Shown here: positions 1 through 10,516 of the stretch, piece after piece
Numbering within the stretch: the first letter of the stretch is position 1
Layout: each line of letters opens with the position of its first letter
Made by a program: the position numbers and the translations under genes
Assembly: GCA_043228905.1 (NCBI GenBank)
Contig: JBHGNT010000002.1
Location: 7,750,001-7,814,000, forward strand
Length of the DNA: 64,000 bases
Direction of reading: 5' to 3'
Origin: Azolla caroliniana
Lineage: Eukaryota; Polypodiophyta
The notes under the pieces: generated by a model
What the model was told of the DNA's origin: nothing
Seen by the model: the letters and a program-made list of their open reading frames with translations, nothing else
Databases searched by the model: none

Positions 1-240
1 AGCCATAGTTGAACTTTATTATGCCTACATTAACTTATCAACATGTCTAAACTTGCATGATTTCTAATGATCTCCACTCGTAGATCTATCATGTATTTTT
101 ATATTTGCAAATTCTTATCAAGTTGAGGAACATGTGATACTAGTGCATCCAATTATTGTAGAGAGGGTGTATTTGCTTCGTTTTAAGAAGATTCTACAAG
201 TGGAATGCGCAATCCTTCCACTTGTGAACGCGAACGTGTT
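1..240 (+). mobile_element. Right terminus of a second copy of the 34988-52790 DNA transposon family
   Basis: These 240 bp closely match the right end of the large transposon (about 52340-52575), at roughly 90% identity by eye, including its last bases GCGAACGTGTT. The stretch includes the terminal inverted repeat (about 207-240) and a subterminal hairpin whose arms are ACAAGTGGAA and TTCCACTTGT. Immediately after base 240 the sequence becomes Ty3 family A pol. The intact family A copy on the minus strand near 60750 shows the same pol sequence uninterrupted. The element body lies upstream of the window, so the target duplication cannot be checked; it would begin ATATG. No coding sequence is visible here. 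Confidence 0.8.
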
Positions 241-2301
241 ATATGATGAATGCGATGAACAAGGTGCTTTGAGACTGCATTCTGGAGATAATGATGTCGT
301 TCCTAGATGACATTCCAATGAAAGGATGCGCGGTAGAAGAAAAAGATGAAACTATGGATGATTGGGGATGCCGAAAGTTCGTAGTTGACCATATTCATGA
401 TTGCGAGAAAGTGCGTCGAAAGTTAGAAGATGTGCACCTAACACTTTCCGGTGAGAAATCGGCATTCGGGCAAGAAGAAATATTGGTAGTCGGACATCTA
501 TGTGGGCCCTACGGCCGAAGACCATCACCAACAAAGATCGACGCGATTCAAGCTATGAAAGAAGTATGCGAGTCACAATCCGAAGTTCGAAGGTTTCTTG
601 GAGCATGTGCATTCTACCACATATGGATTCCGCACTATGCGCATATAGCGGACCCACTCTATCACTTGTTGCGGAAGGGTAAGAAGTTTGAATGGAAACC
701 GGAGCATACCAAAGCCGTGAAGAAGCTCAAGAAATCACTACAGAGCGCAAAAGCACTAAAGAAGCTGAACTATGACTGACCGATCATAGTAACGGTTGCC
801 ACAAGTCCAACCGGAATCGGATGGGTCATCAATCAAGCCGATCCGGAAGGTTCGCGATATCCAGTCCGATTCGAAGCAAAGGTTCTCAACGAAAGGCAAT
901 GTGGATATGCACAAGTTAAAAGAGAATTATGGGGAGTCGTGTCGGCAATCAAATCGGATCGAGATTATTTGATCGGAGCCGAAGCAGTGATCGAAACGAA
1001 TTGTCTTCTGATACTCGGGATGATGCGGTGTTGCACGATATTGGATGTGGCTATGCTAAGATGGATTGCATATGTTAAGTCGCTTAATCCGGAGGTACGA
1101 CACATCTCCGGAAAAGACAACGCGGTAGCGGATATGTTATCAAGGGCGCGGTTCGGAGATAACATAACCGAATCTGATAATGAAGAAGTTTCTGAAGACT
1201 ACTTTGCTTCGGAGCACATATGCCGGGTGAATGTAATCCGAGAATTCCGGGAAGAAGAATACGAGGGAGAAAGCTTGCTGATCGGGAAAGTGCTCCAAGA
1301 AATCGAGGAATCATCAGACAATAAAGAGAAGAGAGCCGAGATCCGAAGTAAGAAGTGGCAAGTCTGAAAGTTCTTCTTGAAAAATGGATTACTATGGAGG
1401 GAGCCGAAAAGACCGGATGGCATACCACTTCGAGTAGTCAGGACGAAAGAGCAACGAAACTGGATAATGTCCAAATTTCACGAATCCGATTGGGCTGGAC
1501 ATCGAGGAACATGGGCAACTTTTGTGAAAATCAAACAAAAATATTGGTGGAAGAATATGTACAAAGATATAGCGAAGTTCACGGAAAGTTGCGAGAAGTG
1601 TCAAATTTACTCCGGAATTCGACACTGAGATGAGTTACATCCAACATTCTCACCAACAATCAACTTCAAATGGATGGTCGATATTGTAGCCATTCCAAGC
1701 GGGATCGGACAAAAGAAGTACTTGGTGTTAGCTCGGGAAGATCTCACAAACCAAGTAGAAGATCGGGCGCTACGGAGGAAAACGTGTTCTACGGTATGCC
1801 AATTCCTTTTGGAAGAAGTGTTTTGCAGGTACGGGTGCGTAGGACAAGTGATTGTGGATCGGGGAGAACTCGACTCTGATAAAGCTAAGGAATTCTTCAC
1901 TAAACATGGAGTTGGGTTAACACTGACAACAACATACAATCCGGAAGCCAACGGCAAGGACATAGTCCGATTGTCAAAGCACTTGCGAAGGCATGCGATG
2001 GAAGGGTGAAGGATTGGCCACATATGCTTCCGTATGCACTATGGGCGGATTGGACGACGCATAGCTCCGTAACCGGTTACATGCTGGCAGAACTCATGAC
2101 CGGACAAGCACTGGTAATGCCAACGGAAACCGCAATCGCGACATGGACAGTGCTACCATGGAAGGAAGAGATGAGCCGGGAAGAACTACTGGTGGTCCGG
2201 ATACGACAACTAGAGGGAAGACCGGAAGACATAGCGGAAGCAATACACCGCCAACAAGAAGCGCGATTGCGGAATAAAAGCCGGTTCAACACAAAGCATT
2301 G
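241..2301 (+). pseudogene. Ty3 family A pol fragment: RT end, RNase H, integrase (copy 1, part 1)
   Basis: This is a retrotransposon polyprotein fragment in sense orientation. It starts at the reverse transcriptase catalytic box, which reads SFLDDIPMKG (an F-L-D-D form of Y-x-D-D). It continues through RNase H (HISGKDNAVADMLSRARF near 1100-1150) and integrase (HESDWAGHRGTW, then a CEKC zinc box near 1590, then the DDE core to about 1970). In-frame stops and frame changes break it at about 777, 1365 and 1628, so it is not functional. It is the same family as the minus-strand copy at 57566-64000, which confirms where it is interrupted. The 5' part was displaced by the transposon ending at 240. 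The 3' part resumes at 9314 after a nested Tat-type insertion. Confidence 0.85.
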
Positions 2302-2306
2302 ACTAC
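2302..2306. repeat. Target-site duplication ACTAC, left side of the Tat-type element
   Basis: ACTAC immediately precedes the left LTR and recurs at 9314-9318 immediately after the right LTR. Joining the flanks at one ACTAC gives continuous family A sequence, as seen on the minus strand near 58680. Confidence 0.95.
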
Positions 2307-3055
2307 TGATAGGGTGTATAAGATAATAGATAGTTATACACTATATGAGGGCTTGACCAAACCGATTAGATGGAGTTGAAAATCATAATATATTATATAG
2401 CTCTAGGTAATTATGATTAGAGAGTATAACTCAAGAAACTAAGAAAAAAGATAGAGAAAGCGAGCAAGAAATAAGAATGTTCTGATATTCCAACATCAAG
2501 AGAATACAAAGGAGACAAACTCCACATTGAACTAAAACCAAAGACCTTCCTCTTCTAAGACACTTCCTCTTCCACAAAGACACTTCTTCCTAACACTCCT
2601 CATCCACTCTTTTGCCTTCACTCTTCGCCCTTCTCCTCACTAATATCACTTCTTCTTTTATAACCTTCCTCTTCTTATCCACGGTCATGCTATTTTTAGA
2701 AGCTTTTTATCTCCCTATTTTTAGCTATGACACATCGACCTTCTAATCGTCATATCTCCCTCATCCGATATCCAAATTAAGCGATTTAAAAAGCTATAGA
2801 AAGCTCTTTTTACAAGCTTTCTAATCCATATTTAAACGTGATATTTGGATAAACAACGAGGGAGTTATGACCATTCTATTTTTACTGTTTTTTATAGTCT
2901 GCGTTTTCTCTTTTCACTTTTCTCTTGGTCTCGTACTTTTACTTTTGACTTCTTCCCTAAGGTCTTAGTTCGTGTTCTTATCCTCAAAAGGTGAATTATC
3001 TATACTTTATATTCTCCTAATGTTCAATGGCTTAGATTCTAAAAACACTTTCACA
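2307..3055 (-). repeat. 3' LTR of the Tat-type element
   Basis: This 749-bp terminal repeat is matched base for base by 8565-9313 except for one substitution seen. Its outer end carries an inverted repeat (GTGTATAA ... TTATACAC). The inner boundary at 3055 is set by divergence of the two copies and is followed by a polypurine tract. Confidence 0.95.
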
Positions 3056-3080
3056 TTTAGCCCTCCCCCTTGTTAGAGGC
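3056..3080 (-). promoter_or_regulatory. Polypurine tract of the Tat-type element
   Basis: On the minus strand this reads AAGGGGGAGGGCTAAA directly next to the LTR start. This is the expected primer for plus-strand DNA synthesis. Confidence 0.85.
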
Positions 3081-3316
3081 TAAGCCATTTATGGCGAAGC
3101 ACTTATTGGCAGTACTTAACAAACAAAAGCTCTCTCGCCAATCTCTTGGCTATAGACAATGAGAGAGATATAATAAAAAGAAAATAAAAAGATGTGAGTA
3201 AAACCCCCGCTAATCGGTAGGAAAAACCTCACATTCTCTACAAATAAAAAAGATAATCACTATTACCATCTTCCTCTTTGTTAATAGAGAGAAAGATGGG
3301 TCTACAATATGGACTA

Positions 3317-6300
3317 TTAAGAAAATAAGGTATGGGGAAACAAGTCCACTTCTTGCTCCCATCCATCCGTATCAACAATATCATTAGTAACTTGGGGAAT
3401 ATAAGTAGGTCCCAGAGTTACATACTTTTTAAGGCGCCATCCGTTCACTCGATAAGAATGAAGTGCTCCATCCACATCTTTCAATTGGTAACTTCCGTTG
3501 TCATACTTTTTGTGAACCACAAAGGGTCCTTCCCACTTATTATCAAGCTTTTGTCCTTGAATATAATCATATCTATTATCATACCTAAGAACCAATGATC
3601 CTTCTTCAATGTGGTTGCCCTTGTGCTTTTTGTCATATGCCTCCTTTCTCTTCATTGCTTGATTTAAGTAATGCTCCACAGCTTCTTCTCTTGAATATTG
3701 TAGTAGATGGTTGCTCGCTAAACGACTCATCACATCATTTCCTTTTGAGCGATGCGATGCCTCCATTAGTCTATTACTTTTGATCTCAAGTTCGATCGGA
3801 AGTAACGCTTCTTTTCCATAAACCAAATAAAAAGGAGTAAAACCTGTGGAGGATTTATAAGAAACTCTATAAGCCCAAAGAGTATCATCCAAATACCTAT
3901 CCCATGTTCTTACTTTGTCTTGCACTAACTTTGTCAAATTCTTCACTATAAGCCCATTCACTTTCTCAACTGCACCATTTGCTTGAGGATAATAAGGCGT
4001 TGAATATCGATGCTTAATCTTCAACTTGCTTAATAGACAAGCTAACATTTCACTCCTAAAACCGGGTCCATGATCGGATACAATCTCCATGGGAACTCCA
4101 AATCTAGTACAAATATTCTTATACACAAATTGGGCTACATCTTTGGCTTTAATCGAGGAAGTTGCTATAGCTTCCACCCACTTTGTCATGTAGTCAATGG
4201 CCACCAAAATAAACTCTTTACCATGTTGAGTTTTCGGAAGAGGTCCTACTGCATCAATTCCCCATTTCTCGAATGGAGCAAACACCACAATGGGTTGTAA
4301 AGGTCCACTTTGTAGATGTCTTATTCCCGCTTTTTGACATGCATCACAAGATCTACACCAATCATGCACATCCCTATGGATAGTAGGCCATGTAAAACCA
4401 ATTAGTAAAATCTTTCTTATCATTATATCATGGGCTAAATGCCCACCACAAACTTCTTCATGCAACTTAAAGAGTATCTTTATAATCTCGCTTTTGTTAG
4501 GAACTCTTCGTAAAACTCCATCTTTCCCTTTGTTGTACAAATCTTCACCCACCAAATGATATTGTGAAGCCTTTGCCACCAAACGCTTTCTTTGCAAAGC
4601 ATTGAGGTTATTTGGAAACTCTCCTTTATTAAGAAAATTATGTACTTCCTCTAGGGAGTCTACATCTTTGCACGTCTCCAAAACACCAACGAAACCTTCC
4701 TTGATCTTATCTAATTGGGCTTGAGCTAATGCATCCGCTTCTTTATTGTATAATCTCCCCACATGCTTAACCTGTATCTTTTCAAAAGACCTTAGTAGAC
4801 TCATTGCTTCTTTATAAAAATTTCTAAGCCCATCACTTTGACATTTCCAATTGCCTTGAATTTGTTTAATTACCAATAAGGAATCACCCTTAAGAATTAA
4901 TCTTTTTATCTTCATAGCTTTACATAGACGAAGACCATAACACAAGGTAGCATACTCCGCTTCATTATTTGAATTCACACCACTTAATGTAATACCTTCA
5001 CTTTTTACTCTGTCTCCTTGAGGATCCTTGAGAATAATCCCACCCACGGCTATGTTTGTGGCTTTGCGAAATGCCCCATCAAAGAATAAGGTGAATGCAT
5101 CCTCCATATCCGGCTCGGGAAGTGCCTTTCGTAGCTTTACCAAGTCTTCTTCATGAAAGGTTTCTCTAAAGGTGAGAAGATCCGCCAATTCGGCACGCAT
5201 AGTTGATTCCAATTTGACTTCAAAATCAAACTCCGCCAATAGTAGAGCCCATTTAGCAATTCGTGCTGAAATGCTCACATGTTGGAGTACATATGGGAGT
5301 AATGACATGCTAGTGATTATTACAAAATGATGAGGTAATAGAAAGCTTCTAAACTTTTTACAAGCATATATAAGAGCTAACATCCACTTTTCTACTTCTA
5401 AGAATTCTTTCTCTACATCAGACATGGCTTTACTAATAAAATATATAGGATGCATAAGCCTATTTTCAAAATCTTGTTGCATAAGAATGGCTCCTATAGC
5501 ATGAGATCCAACACTAAGAGAAAGAAAGAAGGTAGATGTTCTATCAGGTGGCTTTAGAATAGGAGCATTACATAATAGTTCTTTTATTCTTACATATTGC
5601 TCTTCAGTTGTAGATGTCCACAAGAAGTTGTTGGTGCGAAGAATAATGCGAAAAGGATAGAGAATTTGGGCCAACATATGAATGAATCGTTCAAAGTAAC
5701 GAACTTTTTGAACAAATACCTCCAAATCTTTGATACTCGTGGGTGTTGTCATCTTTTGAATTGCTTCAATCTTTGAGCTATCAACTTTGATTCCTTCTTG
5801 AGACACCACATGACCAAGCATCACCACCTCCTTTTCACCTATGTGACACTTCTCTGGGTTGAGTTGCATTTTGCATTCCTCCAATCTTTTGAATGCCAAG
5901 CGAACCTTTTCCAAATGGTCTTTCCTGCTACTATAAATTGCAAAGTCATCCATAAAGACTCTAACAAACTTTCCAAAGAATGGTTGGAATACATGAATAG
6001 CAAAACGATTAAATGTAAAAACAGCATTTGTGAGTCCAAAGGGCATGCATCGATATGCAAAGCATCCCCATGGAGTGATGAATGTCGTCTTCTTTTGATC
6101 CTCTTCCGCAATACGAATTTGAAAATAACCTGAATAGCCATCACAAACAGAGTACATTTCATGACCCGCAATTTCATCTAATATTTCATCTTGGAAAGGG
6201 AGAGGAAAGTGATCCCTCTTGGTAGCCGCATTTAGAGGTTTGTAATCAACACAAACCCTCCATTTTCCATTCTTTTTAGGTACCACCACAATGGGCGAAA

Positions 6301-8476
6301 CCCATTCAGAATCTTCCACTGGGTAAATGAATTGTGCACGCAACAAAGCTTTGACTTCCTTTAATAAGGCCTCCTTTTGCACGTGACCTAGCCTTCGCAA
6401 CTTTTGCGCAACGGGAGTTGTACCCTCCTTTAGATTTATGTGATGTTGGATGACATCTACACCCCTAATATGAGCATAATCACTAATGAAAAGGTTAGGA
6501 AATTCAGAAATCAAATTAATAAATTGTTGCCTCTCTTGCCCTTTAAGATCTTTAGAAATCATCTTCTCTTTTTGCTCCATAGTAATTAAACCTCCTTCAT
6601 CATCTTCTTCCTTCAAAACGGCATATGATGTGGTCATTTCCCATTCTGACGAGGAATCTTCACTTTCATCACTTTCATATGCGGACCCACTATCATATTC
6701 AGTTATTCCATCTTCTTCTTTCTCAATAAGTCTTTGTTGCCGCATATCATAATGTATGCTCACTCCTTTTGATGGCGTTATGGTCATCAAACCTTTGCTC
6801 CAATCTTGGACAACATTGAGTTCTTGCATCCATGGTCGTCCTAGTACCAAAGAATATGACGGTCCTTTTAGTGGTATTACATGAAAATCCATGGAAATGC
6901 TTACCCCAAAACACTTGATGACAACATCCTCCACTATGCCAATGCAATGGACCACTCCACCATCGGCTACAGCCACTCTTGCCGAAGATGACCTACTTAT
7001 AGGAATTCCCACTTTGTTTACCACAAATTCAGAAATCAAGCTTACTCTAGCACCACTATCAACCAACGCATCTTTGATGTGAAACCCTTTGATGGAGACG
7101 GGGATGGTGGGTCGTATGTCCTTTCGATCTTCTACTCGCACGATTCCCACATAATGCACAGTCTTCCGACTTTGGCGAATACTTGCAAGTCGCCCCCACT
7201 CCTTTCGTAATGTGGGAGATAATTGGAGAAGTTGCGGCCATGTTATCCTTGGTCCACTTGAAATCAACTCATGCTTCAAATTGAAAGCTTCTACACCTTC
7301 ACCCATAGGAATGTCCTCCATCTTGATCTTTCTTCTAGAGTGTCTCCTTCTCAATTTTTCCTCTTTCTCATTCTCCTTAGACTTCTTCTTTTGTCTTGAG
7401 GCACTAGATTCTCCTTCAACTTCTTTCTCCTTTTGCGAGGACCTTGTCCTTTTCACAGGAGCTACTTCAAAAGAATTATCACTATCATCAATAAAATTAA
7501 GAAGATTCACATTATGAGGAATTGTAGGAACCTGAGCCATAGGGAGTGTTACATTTCCTTCGACTTCATTGTTGTTAGGTCGTTGTCCATTCCTTTGCAC
7601 TTGATAAATGCCTCTTCCCATGCCTCTTTGTTGTCGATGAGGACATCTTGTTGAGATGTGTCCCTCCTCTTGACAAGAATAACAAATTACACCGTGATGC
7701 CCTCTAGAGCCACCACCATCGGGAATAGTGTTGTGAATTGCTTGGGATTGTCGCAAGTGGGTCATCACTTCATCAAAGCGCCGATTTACCAATGCCATGG
7801 TATCTTGTTCACTCCTCACTTGTTCAACTTCTTGGGATATACTTGTTGGGTTTATTGTTGTGGTGGTATACACATTTGGAAACACTTGTCCCCCATGCAC
7901 AATTGAAGATGAGGCTTGAAAGTTGGCACGAGGCATCAAATTTGCACCCAAAGCCGTCATTTGGGGATCCCCCAAGGAGCTCATCATCTTCACTTGTCGA
8001 TCATAAGCTTGACAAACTTGGATAAGAGCTTGAAACGATGTGGGATCCTTCAAGTTTGCTTCCAAACGGAAATACATATCAAGACCCATCTTGAATCGTT
8101 CCATTTTAAACCACTCGTCTTCAGTGCCGCCACGAAGACGAATCCATGTAGTCCACAAATCCTTGAAATTTCTTTCATACTCAGTGAAACCAATTGGTGA
8201 TTCCATCTTTAGTCGAAATAGCTCTTCCCTTACTTCGGTTGCACTTCGTCGTTGAATATATTTGGCACGAAACTGGTGCACCAACAATTGATATGCTCCC
8301 TGTTGGTTTGGAGGAAGAGAGTCATACCAATCTCGAGCTCGACCATAGAATGTAGCTACCAATAAAGGTAACTTCTCATTGTCGGTGATGCGTCCAATAG
8401 AGACAGCATGATGCTCAAAAGATGCCAAAAAGGCACCCGCATCTTGTGTTCTTTCACCTGAAAATGCAAATTGCAT
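3317..8476 (-). CDS. Gag-pol polyprotein of the Tat-type Ty3 retrotransposon
   Basis: One uninterrupted frame of about 1,719 residues. The frame is open upstream into the LTR, but the first methionine before recognisable Gag (MQFAFSGERT) is at 8476, so that start is preferred. Order: Gag (capsid-like GRARDWYDSL); CCHC knuckle CYSCQEEGHISTRC near 7685; retropepsin ALVDSGARVSL near 7065; reverse transcriptase with FMDDFAIYS near 5950; RNase H; an extra archaeal-type RNase H starting FFDGAF near 5085; integrase with CRSCDAC near 4360 and the catalytic glutamate in GAVEKVNG near 3980. A second RNase H between the retroviral one and integrase is the hallmark of the Tat lineage. No stops or frameshifts were found. 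Confidence 0.95.
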   Translation of the reverse strand: MQFAFSGERTQDAGAFLASFEHHAVSIGRITDNEKLPLLVATFYGRARDWYDSLPPNQQGAYQLLVHQFRAKYIQRRSATEVREELFRLKMESPIGFTEYERNFKDLWTTWIRLRGGTEDEWFKMERFKMGLDMYFRLEANLKDPTSFQALIQVCQAYDRQVKMMSSLGDPQMTALGANLMPRANFQASSSIVHGGQVFPNVYTTTTINPTSISQEVEQVRSEQDTMALVNRRFDEVMTHLRQSQAIHNTIPDGGGSRGHHGVICYSCQEEGHISTRCPHRQQRGMGRGIYQVQRNGQRPNNNEVEGNVTLPMAQVPTIPHNVNLLNFIDDSDNSFEVAPVKRTRSSQKEKEVEGESSASRQKKKSKENEKEEKLRRRHSRRKIKMEDIPMGEGVEAFNLKHELISSGPRITWPQLLQLSPTLRKEWGRLASIRQSRKTVHYVGIVRVEDRKDIRPTIPVSIKGFHIKDALVDSGARVSLISEFVVNKVGIPISRSSSARVAVADGGVVHCIGIVEDVVIKCFGVSISMDFHVIPLKGPSYSLVLGRPWMQELNVVQDWSKGLMTITPSKGVSIHYDMRQQRLIEKEEDGITEYDSGSAYESDESEDSSSEWEMTTSYAVLKEEDDEGGLITMEQKEKMISKDLKGQERQQFINLISEFPNLFISDYAHIRGVDVIQHHINLKEGTTPVAQKLRRLGHVQKEALLKEVKALLRAQFIYPVEDSEWVSPIVVVPKKNGKWRVCVDYKPLNAATKRDHFPLPFQDEILDEIAGHEMYSVCDGYSGYFQIRIAEEDQKKTTFITPWGCFAYRCMPFGLTNAVFTFNRFAIHVFQPFFGKFVRVFMDDFAIYSSRKDHLEKVRLAFKRLEECKMQLNPEKCHIGEKEVVMLGHVVSQEGIKVDSSKIEAIQKMTTPTSIKDLEVFVQKVRYFERFIHMLAQILYPFRIILRTNNFLWTSTTEEQYVRIKELLCNAPILKPPDRTSTFFLSLSVGSHAIGAILMQQDFENRLMHPIYFISKAMSDVEKEFLEVEKWMLALIYACKKFRSFLLPHHFVIITSMSLLPYVLQHVSISARIAKWALLLAEFDFEVKLESTMRAELADLLTFRETFHEEDLVKLRKALPEPDMEDAFTLFFDGAFRKATNIAVGGIILKDPQGDRVKSEGITLSGVNSNNEAEYATLCYGLRLCKAMKIKRLILKGDSLLVIKQIQGNWKCQSDGLRNFYKEAMSLLRSFEKIQVKHVGRLYNKEADALAQAQLDKIKEGFVGVLETCKDVDSLEEVHNFLNKGEFPNNLNALQRKRLVAKASQYHLVGEDLYNKGKDGVLRRVPNKSEIIKILFKLHEEVCGGHLAHDIMIRKILLIGFTWPTIHRDVHDWCRSCDACQKAGIRHLQSGPLQPIVVFAPFEKWGIDAVGPLPKTQHGKEFILVAIDYMTKWVEAIATSSIKAKDVAQFVYKNICTRFGVPMEIVSDHGPGFRSEMLACLLSKLKIKHRYSTPYYPQANGAVEKVNGLIVKNLTKLVQDKVRTWDRYLDDTLWAYRVSYKSSTGFTPFYLVYGKEALLPIELEIKSNRLMEASHRSKGNDVMSRLASNHLLQYSREEAVEHYLNQAMKRKEAYDKKHKGNHIEEGSLVLRYDNRYDYIQGQKLDNKWEGPFVVHKKYDNGSYQLKDVDGALHSYRVNGWRLKKYVTLGPTYIPQVTNDIVDTDGWEQEVDLFPHTLFS

Positions 8477-8539
8477 AGCTAAGTTAATGTAATATAGTAA
8501 CACAATTAAATGATAAGTTCTCCCTCCTATACGGAAAGG

Positions 8540-8564
8540 ATCCGCCCTCCCTGGAGCGCCAAAA
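8540..8564 (-). promoter_or_regulatory. Primer-binding site of the Tat-type element
   Basis: On the minus strand, directly after the 5' LTR, the sequence reads TTTTGGCGCTCCAGGG. The TGGCGC start resembles the tRNA-complementary sites of Athila/Tat elements. I cannot name the tRNA from sequence alone. Confidence 0.7.
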
Positions 8565-9313
8565 TGATAGGGTGTATAAGATAATAGATAGTTATACACT
8601 ATATGAGGGCTTGACCAAACCGATTAGATGGAGTTGAAAATCATAATATATTATATAGCTCTAGGTAATTATGATTAGAGAGTATAACTCAAGAAACTAA
8701 GAAAAAAGATAGAGAAAGCGAGCAAGAAATAAGAATGTTCTGATATTCCAACATCAAGAGAATACAAAGGAGACAAACTCCACATTGAACTAAAACCAAA
8801 GACCTTCCTCTTCTAAGACACTTCCTCTTCCACAAAGACACTTCTTCCTAACACTCCTCATCCACTCTTTTGCCTTCACTCTTCGCCCTTCTCCTCACTA
8901 ATATCACTTCTTCTTTTATAACCTTCCTCTTCTTATCCACGGTCATGCTATTTTTAGAAGCTTTTTATCTCCCTATTTTTAGCTATGACACATCGACCTT
9001 CTAATCGTCATATCTCCCTCATTCGATATCCAAATTAAGCGATTTAAAAAGCTATAGAAAGCTCTTTTTACAAGCTTTCTAATCCATATTTAAACGTGAT
9101 ATTTGGATAAACAACGAGGGAGTTATGACCATTCTATTTTTACTGTTTTTTATAGTCTGCGTTTTCTCTTTTCACTTTTCTCTTGGTCTCGTACTTTTAC
9201 TTTTGACTTCTTCCCTAAGGTCTTAGTTCGTGTTCTTATCCTCAAAAGGTGAATTATCTATACTTTATATTCTCCTAATGTTCAATGGCTTAGATTCTAA
9301 AAACACTTTCACA
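8565..9313 (-). repeat. 5' LTR of the Tat-type element
   Basis: This 749-bp repeat is nearly identical to 2307-3055 and drives the minus-strand element. It ends at the target duplication ACTAC (9314-9318). Confidence 0.95.
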
Positions 9314-9454
9314 ACTACGACCGCGGAAGATTGAAGAAGGAGATTGGGTGATTGTCTACGACAGTAGTTTGGATCATCAACATACAACGATGCGGAAGTT
9401 CGCGAAAAGGTAGTTTGGGCCATACGAGGTTCGGAAAGTTTTCGACAACGGAAC
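9314..9454 (+). pseudogene. Ty3 family A, integrase C-terminal segment (copy 1, part 2)
   Basis: This continues the pol fragment interrupted at 2306, beginning with the duplicated ACTAC. It corresponds to the post-integrase segment read in the minus-strand copy near 58540-58690. One in-frame stop is visible where the other copy has a tryptophan codon (about 9409). It is interrupted at 9455 by a copia solo LTR and resumes at 10241. Confidence 0.85.
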
Positions 9455-10240
9455 TGTTAGGAAACAGGTCCCTCCGGATGGGAAGGGAGAAGACCTGGTG
9501 AGAACCGGATGAGGAGTACCCGGCTTCGGAGAGCCGGATGGTGCAGACCCGGTGAGAACCGGATGAGGAGTACCCGGCTTCGGAGAGCCGGATGGTGCAG
9601 ATCCGGTGAGAACCGGATGAGGAGTACCCGGCTTCGGAGAGCCGGATGGTGTAGACCCGGTGAGAACCGGATGAGGAGTACCTGGCTTCGGAGAGTCGGA
9701 TGGTGCAAACCCGGTGAGAACCGGATGAGAAGTACCCAGCTACGGAGAGTCGAATAGTGCAGACCCGGTGAGGAGTGCTCACCGGATGAAGAGACATATT
9801 CGTAAATATGTATCTGAGAGCCCATCGTGGCTATATTTGTAAATAGCCAAAAAGTCATATTAGTATAAATATGACTTAGGGCAAACTTTTTTGGTAGAGT
9901 TGTTGTCATTCTTGTTGGTGCAAGGAGAGAGAGAGCGCGTAACTGTGTACAGAGAGAGAGAGAGAGAGAGGTTGTTGCCTTTGTTGTAACCGCCGCCTGT
10001 GGCGAAGATTGTGAACACGAGGTCGTTGACTCCGTGAGCTCACTGTTGTACATTCTAACATAGTGATAGTTTGCAACCTGTGGGCCGCCATGGTTTTTCC
10101 CTTAGTTTGGGTTTTCCACGTAAACATCCTGTGTACTCTTCTCTTCTTCGTGTCGTGCATTCTTTCACCGTTTTTCTATATATGATTCTAAGCTCGATTG
10201 TGGCCGAGCGTTGTGCGAATGGAGCGTGAGTTCCCGTCAC
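9455..10240 (+). mobile_element. Copia solo LTR with internal enhancer-like tandem repeats
   Basis: This LTR-like insert begins TGTTAGG and splits family A coding sequence. The flanking GGAAC is duplicated at 9450-9454 and 10241-10245, and a preceding C is shared too, so the exact right edge is uncertain by one base. The 3' half carries the phrase typical of Ty1/copia LTRs (TGGTTTTTCCC ... GGGTTTTCCACGTAAA, about 10090-10125). It also ends with a 'gtggccgagc' segment shared with the copia LTR at 18625. It lacks any internal domain, so it is best explained as a solo LTR left by recombination. Confidence 0.85.
9485..9780. repeat. About five tandem copies of a 57-bp unit
   Basis: The unit holds GAGAACCGGATGAGGAGTA, then a short GGCTTCGGAGAGCCGGATGG hairpin-like stretch, repeated about five times with decreasing identity. 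It lies in the U3-like upstream half of the copia solo LTR. Related single motifs (AACCGGATGA) occur in the family A LTR near 10585. Open frames here on both strands are repeat artefacts. Confidence 0.85.
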
Positions 10241-10516
10241 GGAACTTACCGACTATGTGAGTTGGATGGAACAATGCTACGAGTGCCTATAGCCGGGAAA
10301 CGGGTGAAGATTTTCAAGAAGCGGACTAAGGAGGAACCCTATGTGATCCTAGACAAGACTGACAAGAAGGAGCAATCGGACGAAGATCGCGGTGATGCGG
10401 AAAGCGAGGAGAGTGGATTTAAGGGGAGAATTGGAGGAAGCTTCAGATGAAGGTGAATAGCAAGCATCGGGAACTTCGGCACATACCGGAGGATGTGCGG
10501 GTTTGGAGGGAGCGAG
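10241..10516 (+). pseudogene. Ty3 family A, C-terminal end of pol and 3' UTR (copy 1, part 3)
   Basis: This final coding stretch reads GTYRLCELDGTMLRVPIAGK and then an acidic tail (about 10245-10447). It matches the C terminus of the minus-strand copy at 58307-58520. It is followed by a purine-rich tract (GGAGGGAGCGAG at 10505-10516) that directly abuts the LTR and is the likely polypurine tract. Confidence 0.85.

Larger units (their letters stand above)
2307..9313 (-). mobile_element. Intact Ty3 retrotransposon, Tat-like lineage with a second RNase H
   Basis: This is a complete LTR element on the minus strand: 749-bp LTRs at both ends beginning TGATAG and ending CA on the plus strand, a 5-bp target duplication (ACTAC), a primer-binding site, a polypurine tract and one uninterrupted gag-pol frame. 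The two LTRs differ at one position that I found (2765 C, 9023 T), so the insertion is very recent. It landed in the integrase C-terminal region of a family A element. It is the only retroelement in the window that looks coding-competent, and it may supply proteins to related defective copies elsewhere. Confidence 0.95.

Noticed and set aside
9315-10053. Arginine/serine-rich open frames of 160-198 residues
   Set aside because: They translate the 57-bp tandem repeats and microsatellite of a solo LTR on the wrong strand. No start context or homology.
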